DNA from: Microglena sp. YARC
Taxonomy: Eukaryota > Chlorophyta > Chlorophyceae > Chlamydomonadales > Chlamydomonadaceae
DNA: 64,000 nucleotides
NCBI GenBank assembly: GCA_022414725.1
Contig: CM039463.1
Location: 22,143,511 to 22,207,510 of the forward strand
Direction: 5' to 3'
The position numbers and the translations under genes were made by a program. Shown here piece by piece: positions 10,401-19,400 of the stretch. Each line of letters opens with the position of its first letter. Positions within the stretch are counted from its first letter, which is position 1. Below the pieces are notes generated by a model. It was not told the origin of the DNA and made no database searches. It worked only from the letters and a program-made list of their open reading frames with translations.

Positions 10401-13400
10401 CTCCAAGGGTTTGGACTGCCAGAAATGGCAGGGCCAGTTCCAAGATGGGCTCCCCCACCCACCCCCACCCACCCCACCTCAACCTTGGCACCCAACTCCC
10501 CATCCACTCACCCACCTGCCTACCTACCCACCCGCCCAGCCACTCACTCACCTACCTACCCATGGGCCCCTGCCCCACCCACCCTTACATTTGCATTGTT
10601 CCAAACGTGCTCATGCTTGGCTAGAATATACTTGAATGCCAACGCCACTACCACCACAACCCCACACACCGCATGTTGATCTTGATCTTCCTCCTAGGGC
10701 TTGGACTGCCCGAAATGGCAAGACCAGTTCCGAGATGGGCTCACCCACCAACCCACACAACTACCCACACCTACCTACCCAACCGCCCACCCACTCACCT
10801 ACCTACCCACCCACCCACCCTCACCTTTGCATTGTTCCACACATGCTCATGCTTGGCCATAATAGACTTGAAGGCCAACGCCAAGCCCCAGTTGTAGATC
10901 AGGCTGAAGGTCTGTGTACAGGTTAACCCAAAATAAGTTAGACGGAGTGTGTCTTTGAGTTTGGCCCAGTGACGTGCTGTACAGGTAAACCCAAAATGGT
11001 GTGGGTACAAGTAAATCCAAAATAACTTAGTTGTAGTGTGACTTTTGAGTTTGGCCCAGTAACTTGCTGTACAGCTGAGCCCCAAATAATTAGTTGGAAT
11101 GCGAAATTGAGTTTGACCCAGTGACTTGCCTGGGGAGGCGGCCAGAAGCCAAGATTCACAGCTGAAATTACACAGCCCACAATGGCAGCGTTGCAAGATA
11201 GGTCCAGTAAGGTCCATTTTGATACGATTTAGTGGTCTTAGTAGGATGTTTTGCCGTTTTTCTGGCTGTCGTCTTTGGTTTCTTTCAAGCTGATATTCAA
11301 ACGTGCATATATGATGGTCAGTTTTGAATTAGAATGCACTCCAGGGGGATGACAGCCCCCCCCCCCCCCCCTCTTGATTGGAGGTTGGCCCCAGTGCAAG
11401 CGAACAGGCTGACCCCCCCCCCCTCAACCTCATGCCTCGCAATAAGGCGTAATATTTTTTTAAGCTTGGACTCACTTTGCTGACCCCTAAAGCCTAAAAC
11501 TTGCACTCACTGTGCTGACCCCTAAAGCCTAAAACTTGCACTCACCGTGCTGAGGTACTTCCGCAACATCGTCAGATGGAAGGGCTTGCAACTGGGATTT
11601 ATGAGGGCTGTTGTTATAGCAATTCAGCAGATGATTTGAAATCGACAGACGTAGATCATACTTCGTACCTCAACTTTTCCAGGCAAAACTTACCACAGTC
11701 ATCCCAGATATCTCAAAAATCTTGGAATTCCAGGCCAAATATGTGGTACGATCTACGACCTGTTTCGAAATTTCAAAATCTAAATCATCCGCTGAATTGC
11801 TATAAATACGTTGGCACACACCGTGCTGAAGTACTTCCGCGTTGTGGTGAGATGAAAGGGGTTGCATAGGGACACCGCAGCCTTGATAGGACTCCCATCT
11901 CCCTTTTCTCCAAGATACCTGATGAGTGTAGGTGCATGTGCAGTGAAGGGCAGAGAAGCAGTGGTGGCGAAGCTGGGCTTGTAAAGTTAGTAATGTGAAG
12001 TTTGAAGTCGGTAGTGCAGTTTCGGAGACCTTCCAACCCAATTTCTGGTCCAATTCGGACCACTGGCCGGACGGCTGGCTGATAAGACCAAGATGCCTGA
12101 AAGACAACAAGCCCTTTCAGCCTACATGGCTCATTGTTGTTCTTTGGCAACACAGGGTGAAAAAGTCCCCAGTCAGTGCAACCGGTGCCACCACGAAAAT
12201 AGAGGAAATACCTCATCCATGTGTCTTTTTTATATATTAGCAAGTCAGGGGATGACTTGGAATCGACATTCATAGGTTGTATTTCATACCCCCACATTTC
12301 CAGGCCAAATGTACAACCATTCTCCCAGAATGATCAGAAGTATGGAAATTTCAGGCCAAATTTGAGGTACAAATTAGGACTAGTGCTGCTACTTTGATGG
12401 GACTCGCTTCTCCCTGTTGACCAAGATACCTGATGTGTGTAGGTGTACATATGTTTTAGTCCAGGCGTTGGCAAATAGGGCGTTAGGGACTTGCCCAACC
12501 GTGACAGGTAGGGCTGGAAAGAAAAAGAAATGATGAAGTGAACCCCAAACAATCGTTTTACCAACATGGGCCCTGAGTCCGTGGTACTGTGACAAATTAA
12601 TTCTACAACCAGAAAGGCAACAAGCACATGACAACAAGGATGACAACAGGCACAGGAAACTCTTTCAGCCTACATGGCTGATTGTTAGGGAACGAGGATA
12701 TGATATAATATGCGGGGATGTCAAAAACACGATATTTTCTGGATTACCGAACGATATCGTTGTTATTGTTATTTTACAACCAGGGGACGGCATATCATGT
12801 CATGCTGACCAAAGGCGAGTATGACATCATATGATGTTGACCAAAGGCGAGTATGATACCATATGATGTTGACCAAAGGCGAGTATGATATCATATGATG
12901 TTGACCAAAGGCAAGTATGATACCATATGATGTTGACCAAAGGCGAGTATGATATCATATGATGTTGACCAAAGGCAAGTATGATACCATATGATGTTGA
13001 CCAAAGGCGAGTATGATATCATATGATGTTGACCAAAGGCGAGTATGACATCATATGATGTTAACCAAAGGCGAGTGATATCATATGATGTTGACCAAAG
13101 GCGAGTGATATCATATGATGTTGACCAAAGGCGGGTATAATATCATATGATATTGACCAAGATCCCTGAAAGACAGCAAGCACAGGAACCTCTCTCAGCC
13201 TCCATGGCCCATTGTTAGGGAACGGCAATATGATATCAGAGGACATCATGTCATCATGCAATTTATATAATATCGTTCTCACCTTTGGTCAACACCAAAT
13301 GATATGCCGGACCCTACCCACTCTTGTTCTTTAACAACACATGGCGGGCAAGTCCACAATCGGTGCATGGCTACCGCAGAAAAGGGAAACATAAAAAGGT

Positions 13401-16400
13401 TTCATCCATGTGCTTTCTATACTCAGGGCCCCTGTCGGTAAAACGATTGTTTGGGGTTCAGTTCATAAATGCCTTTTGTTTTTAGCCCTTCCTGTCACGG
13501 TTGGGCAAATCTCTTAAGCTTATTTGGCCTACCCTGGACTGCAACATGTGCACAAACATAGCAATTCAGGGGATGATTTTGAATTGGCAGTCGTAGGTCA
13601 TACTTCTTACCTAGACTTTTCAGGGCAAATTTACGACCATTCTACTGGAATTCTCAGAATGCAGGGAATTTCATGCCACGTTTCAGGCAAAATTTGAGGC
13701 CAAAGTATAGGCCCAGTTTTAAGCCTAATTACGACGTACGACCTGTTTCGAAAATTGAATTAAATTGCTCTTACAACACAGGGTGGGCAAGTCCCCAATC
13801 ATGGCATGGCCACCACGGAAAGGGAAAACGGCTCCTCCATTGTGATTTTTATTTCAGATTTATGTAGGCCAGGATGAGTAGCTACCCAGGCTACTTAAGC
13901 CTGATTTCAGGATTGTTGCATAGCCATCGCATGGTGGAGTGCGAAGCGCAAAGGGTTCGAGTGGGGCAGCGCCAAACCTATGCGTTGCCATGCAACGACA
14001 GAATGGCGACGCAGTGGCGATGCGTTGTTGAAAAATAAAGGACTGCTTATCCATTGTGCTTTTCTTTTCGGCTTTGAGCAGCAGCTTCTAGGTAGCTCCC
14101 CTGACTGGCTATCAATCCAACCTTAACCAGCCTGGAGCAGCTGGAAGCTTGCATAATCAGCTTTTCAGCACTGCTGAAATATTTGGGTGTAGCCTTGTGG
14201 CTGGCTCAGGGAGCTGCCTAGAAGCTTTTTCTATTTCCCAGAGGAGTTAGGTCTCTCTCAGGGTTTTCTTCAAGGTGCTACTTGTAGCACTTGTGCTTCA
14301 TTACTTGCCTTGTTGCTTTGGGAGTGCTACGCTAGAGCCTGCTGGGGGTTCTTTTGGGGGACAAAAAGGCTGCTAGTAGCACTCAGAAGGCTGCTAGGAG
14401 CACCATGGTGCTATGTAACGACACTGGTTTATTTCCTTCGAAACAAACCTCATTTCTCTTCTGTGTTTACGGCTTCAGGCACATGAAGGTCCACACAAGC
14501 ACTGTTGTTGTGGAACGACGCGTCGCAAATTGAGCGAATCGGTGCTACCCCAATACAACGTGCTGCCCCCCGAACCCCCCTAGGCTCTGTGCATCGCGCT
14601 TCGACCTAATCCGTGCTACGCCATAATCCTGAAATCAGGCTTGCGTCGCAACATTTGCTACAAAATTGGACCAACAGAAAGCTGGAAATAAAAACTGCAC
14701 AAAAGCAGCAGCATGTAAACACAATTTATAACTCCTGGCTAGATCTGGGGGAAGCCTGGGGAGAAGACCTAGTAGCAGCACTTTGCAACACTTAAACTAT
14801 GGTTAATACATTGGTTTATACACTGGTTTGTACACTGGTCCATACACTGGTTCGCTCAATGGTTCATACAATTGTGTTTACAATGGTCCATACAATTGAG
14901 TTTACACTGGTTCATGCAATTGTGTATATAATGGTTCAAACAAGAATGCCTACCTGACAAGAATGCTGGCTCCCATAGACCAGGCAGCTGGCTGGTTTGA
15001 AAATATAGGGAAAACATAGCAAAAAGCGTGTAACTGTAGGCAACACATAGCAAAAAGCATGCAAAGTAGGGAAAGCGAGTTTTTTAATACAAGCATGCAT
15101 ACCTGACGAGAATGTTGGCTCCCATAGACCAGCCAGCAGCCATCAACAGCAGCTTGGGAAACTTCTTGCTGATGTGAGTCACAACAGCACTGCCAGACAT
15201 GGTCAGACAATAAACTACGTCAGAGGGAGTAGTTTTTCCGTGCCTTGTGACAGAGTTCATCAGACAAAGGGTTTAGTTTAACAAAATAACAGTTAAGGGG
15301 TTTCGGTATTCAATTAAGCTACTCCCACCTGTTCCAAACTACTCCTTTTTCTACATGGTTGAGATAAAGGAAGTGGTGTAAATGCGACATATAACAGTGC
15401 AACTCAGGCTATCATTTACTTTGAAGGAAAGGGGGTTAGTAAGCCCCCTCCCTTTAAATAATGTGTATGCTGTTATAAAACAAGCTGTTGAGAGAAAATA
15501 CTTGTTTCATTACAAAGTTGAAGTTCAAAGATTGATTATTGGTCGTGCTGCAGGATACGGTGCAAAGGAATGTCACTTTTATGTGAATGCCAGTCCCTAT
15601 CAGACATGGTTGAGAGAATTGAAACAGTGTGGGTGCAATGTATAAGAGTCATGGGGGTCTACGGTGCAAAGGCATGTCACTTGTATGTGAATGTAAGTCA
15701 CAACAGCCCTGCCGAACATGGTTAAAAGTGAAACGGTGTGAATGCGGCATATGGCATATGACATATGACATCCCAGAGAACATATGACTTAACATAGAAC
15801 ATATGACATATGATATAACATAGACAATATAACATATGACAAATAACATATAACATTTAACAGTGCGCAAAGGAATGTCACTATGTGAATGTAAGTCACA
15901 ACAGAACTGTGAGGCATGGTTGAGAGAAGTGAAGCAGTGTGAATGCGACATATAATAACCCAATTGTGGGATACGGTGCATAGAAATATCACAGTTGTCA
16001 ATGTAAGTCACAGCAGCCCCGTTTGACTCAGTTCAGAGGAGCGCCACTCAATTAAGACCTACCCCATTGCATTACACGAAAGTACAACAGTGAGATATGT
16101 CATACGCCACCAGCGCAAGACATTGGTGGTATCTTCAGCCTGACTACAATTGTGATGGTGTTACTTAGGAACTCACCTTAGGTCCCCTGTATATCAGCCT
16201 GAATACAGTTGTGATGTTTTATTGTGGTGTTGTAATGTGGTGTTGTATTGTGGTGTTGTTAAGTGTAGTCTTGTGGTGTTGTGACTGTGTAGTGCCTCAC
16301 CTTAGGTCCCCTGTATAACAGCCTGAGTACAGCTGTGGTGTTGTGGTGTAGTGGTGTTGTTGCGTTGTGACTGTGTAGTGGTATGGTGTAATGGTGTAGT

Positions 16401-19400
16401 GGTGTTGTTGTGTTGTGACTGTGTAGTGCTATGGTGTATAGACTGTGTAGTGCCTCACCTTAGGTCCCCTGTATAACAGCCTGAGTACAGCTGTGGTGTT
16501 GTAGTGTGGTGTTGTGGTGTTGTGACTGTGTAGTGCTATGGTGTATAGACTGTGTAGTGCCTCACCTTAGGTCCCCTGTAGAACAGCCTGAGTACAGCTG
16601 TGGTGTTGTGGTGTTGTGACTGTGTAGTGCTATGGTGTTGTGACTGTGTAGTGCCTCACCTTAGGTCCCCTGTATAACAGCCTGAGTACAGCTGTGGTGT
16701 GGTGGTGTTGTGACTGTGTAGTGCTATGGTGTTGTGACTGTGTAGTGCCTCACCTTAGGTCCCCTGTATAACAGCCTAAGTACAGCTGTGGTGTGGTGGT
16801 GTTGTGACTGTGTAGTGCTATGGTGTTGTGACTGTGTAGTGCCTCACCTTAGGTCCCCTGTATAACAGCCTGAGTACAGCTGTGGTGTTGTGACAGGACT
16901 ATCAGCTGTACCCCTACTGTTAAAGACGACTGCCCGGATGCCGCTCCTACGTGCAGACTCTACCGCCCAACAAATGTAGGATGACTCACTACCCTGGGTG
17001 AGTCCAGGGAGCATGAGCAAGAGGGGGGCGGTGGGGGGCAAGGAATCCTGGGAGGGGTGAATGAGCTTGATGGGGTTGGGGGTTGGGGGGAGTGGGGGCG
17101 GGGGCAGGGGGGGGAGACGTGTATACTACCCATGTTTACTCTGCCTGCAGACGGTGAGCAGTCTGAAGGCTGACAAGACCATGTAGTCAAACAAAATTAC
17201 ACCTATTAATGTTTTGCAACAATGCACTTGCTCACACCTATCAATACCATATTCCAATGCGAATACCTAAGCCTAACAATTGCATATTGTTAGGGACCGG
17301 CATATCATATGACGTAGACCAAAGGCGAGTATAATATCATATGATATCATACAAATTGCATCATATGATACTGTATATAAAATAAACTTTAGCCTAGTCA
17401 GACTGCCGGCATCTTATGATGACATGCTATCATATGGTATCATATTGAGATTCCCTACATATGTTAATGCGGATTGTCAAGCCTATCAACTACACATTTC
17501 AATGTGAATACTCACATCTAACAAACACATTTTTAATGCAGATATTCACACCTATCAATTACATATTTTATTGAAAATACTCACGGCTAACAATTAAATA
17601 TTTTAATGCGGATACTCAAGATTCACGTCTAACAATTGCATATTTTAATGTGGACACTCACGCCTATCAATTACATATTTTATTGCGAATACTTACATCT
17701 AACAATGTCAAATCTTAAAGCAGATACTCACGCCTATCAATCGGATATTTCAATGCGGATACATACACCTATTGATTAGATATTTGAATACGGATACTCA
17801 CGACTAGCGATGTTATGTAGCAATGCTGTATACACACCTATCAATGGCTTACAAGGCATCAATGGTACACATGCCCAGCTGTGTTATGTAGCAATGCAGT
17901 ATACACACCTATCAATGGCTTACAAGGCATCAATGGTACACATGCCCAGCTGTGTTGTAGCAATGCAGTATACACACCTATCAATGGCTTACAAGGCATC
18001 AATGGTACACATGCCCAGCTGTGTTATGTAGCAATGCAGTATACACACCTATCAATGGCTTACAAGGTATCAATGGTACACATGCCCAGCTGTGTTGTAG
18101 CAATGCAGTATACACACCTATCAATGGCTTACAAGGTATCAATGGTACACATGCCCAGCTGTGTTGTAGCAATGCAGTATACACACCTATCAATGGCTTA
18201 CAAGGCATCAATGGTACACATGCCCAGCTGTGTTATGTAGCAATGCAGTATACACACCTATCAATGGCTTACAAGGTATCAATGGTACACATGCCCAGCT
18301 GTGTTGTAGCAATGCAGTATACACACCTATCAATGGCTTACAAGGTATCAATGGTACACATGCCCAGCTGTGTTGTAGCAATGCAGTATACACACCTATC
18401 AATGGCTTACAAGGCATCAATGGTACACATGCCCAGCTGTGTTATGTAGCAATGCAGTATACACACCTATCAATGGCTTACAAGGTATCAATGGTATACA
18501 CGCCTATCAATGGTTTACAAAGTATCCATGGTATACATGTCCAGCTATGTTATGTAGCAGTGCGGATACGAATGCCTCTCAATGGTATGTAGCCATGCAG
18601 ATGCTCATGCCTAACAATGAAAAAAAGTAATGATAACACCTGGTGGGATGTATTAAGGGAGCCCCTCGTATGCGGGCAGAGAACGGTCTACGACCTCAAC
18701 TGGACAAGCTACCATCGCGGTTGACAACGACCTGCAAAGCTCAGGGTGACCGTAGGGGAAAAAAAAACCGACCCCGCTTCGTTTCAACAATTTGGTGTAC
18801 AACTAGACCAATTGTATCACTGAAACGGGCTGCCTAACAATGAGATTTTTGAATGTTGATAATACACCTATCAATGTTATGTTGAAATGGTTTAAACGCC
18901 TTTCAATGGTATACATGGTATCAATGGTTTACACGCCTATCAATGTCATGTATCAATGTCATGTTGCAATGTCATTTACGCCTATCAATGGTATGCAGCA
19001 ATGCTCACATCTAACTCCCAGTCCAGAGTGACGATGCCCCCATCTGCCATGTGCAAGAATTCTCTTGAGTAGCTTAGCTTCGGGGCCCCCATGTACCTGT
19101 TGGCAAAGATGGACTCACAATGCCCTTCGGATAAAAAGGGTGTGGGCTTGTACAGCTCCTTCAGTATGGGGCAGCGGTCAAGAACCCATGTGTTGAACCC
19201 TGTTGCGCTCGCGTACACCTTGGGTCGCTCTGTCTTTGCCCTGGCATCTATCACCGCCCTGACCCACGCTGCACACATGGTGGGGGGGGAACTGGTCAGC
19301 ACTTAGCTGGTCAACACTTGGTTGAAGGTGGTTAAGGTTTAGGTGGTTTAGGGTTTAGGTGGGTAAGGTTTAGGTGGGTTAGGTTTAGGTATTTAGGTGG

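Noticed and set aside
17150..17190. Extra hydrolase exon (MVLSAFRLLTVCRQSKH)
   Set aside because: Protein-like in one frame, but exons 2 and 3 already join in phase with a continuous family match (LDWELD to DSLPPTAPLLL), and this piece hits a stop at once.
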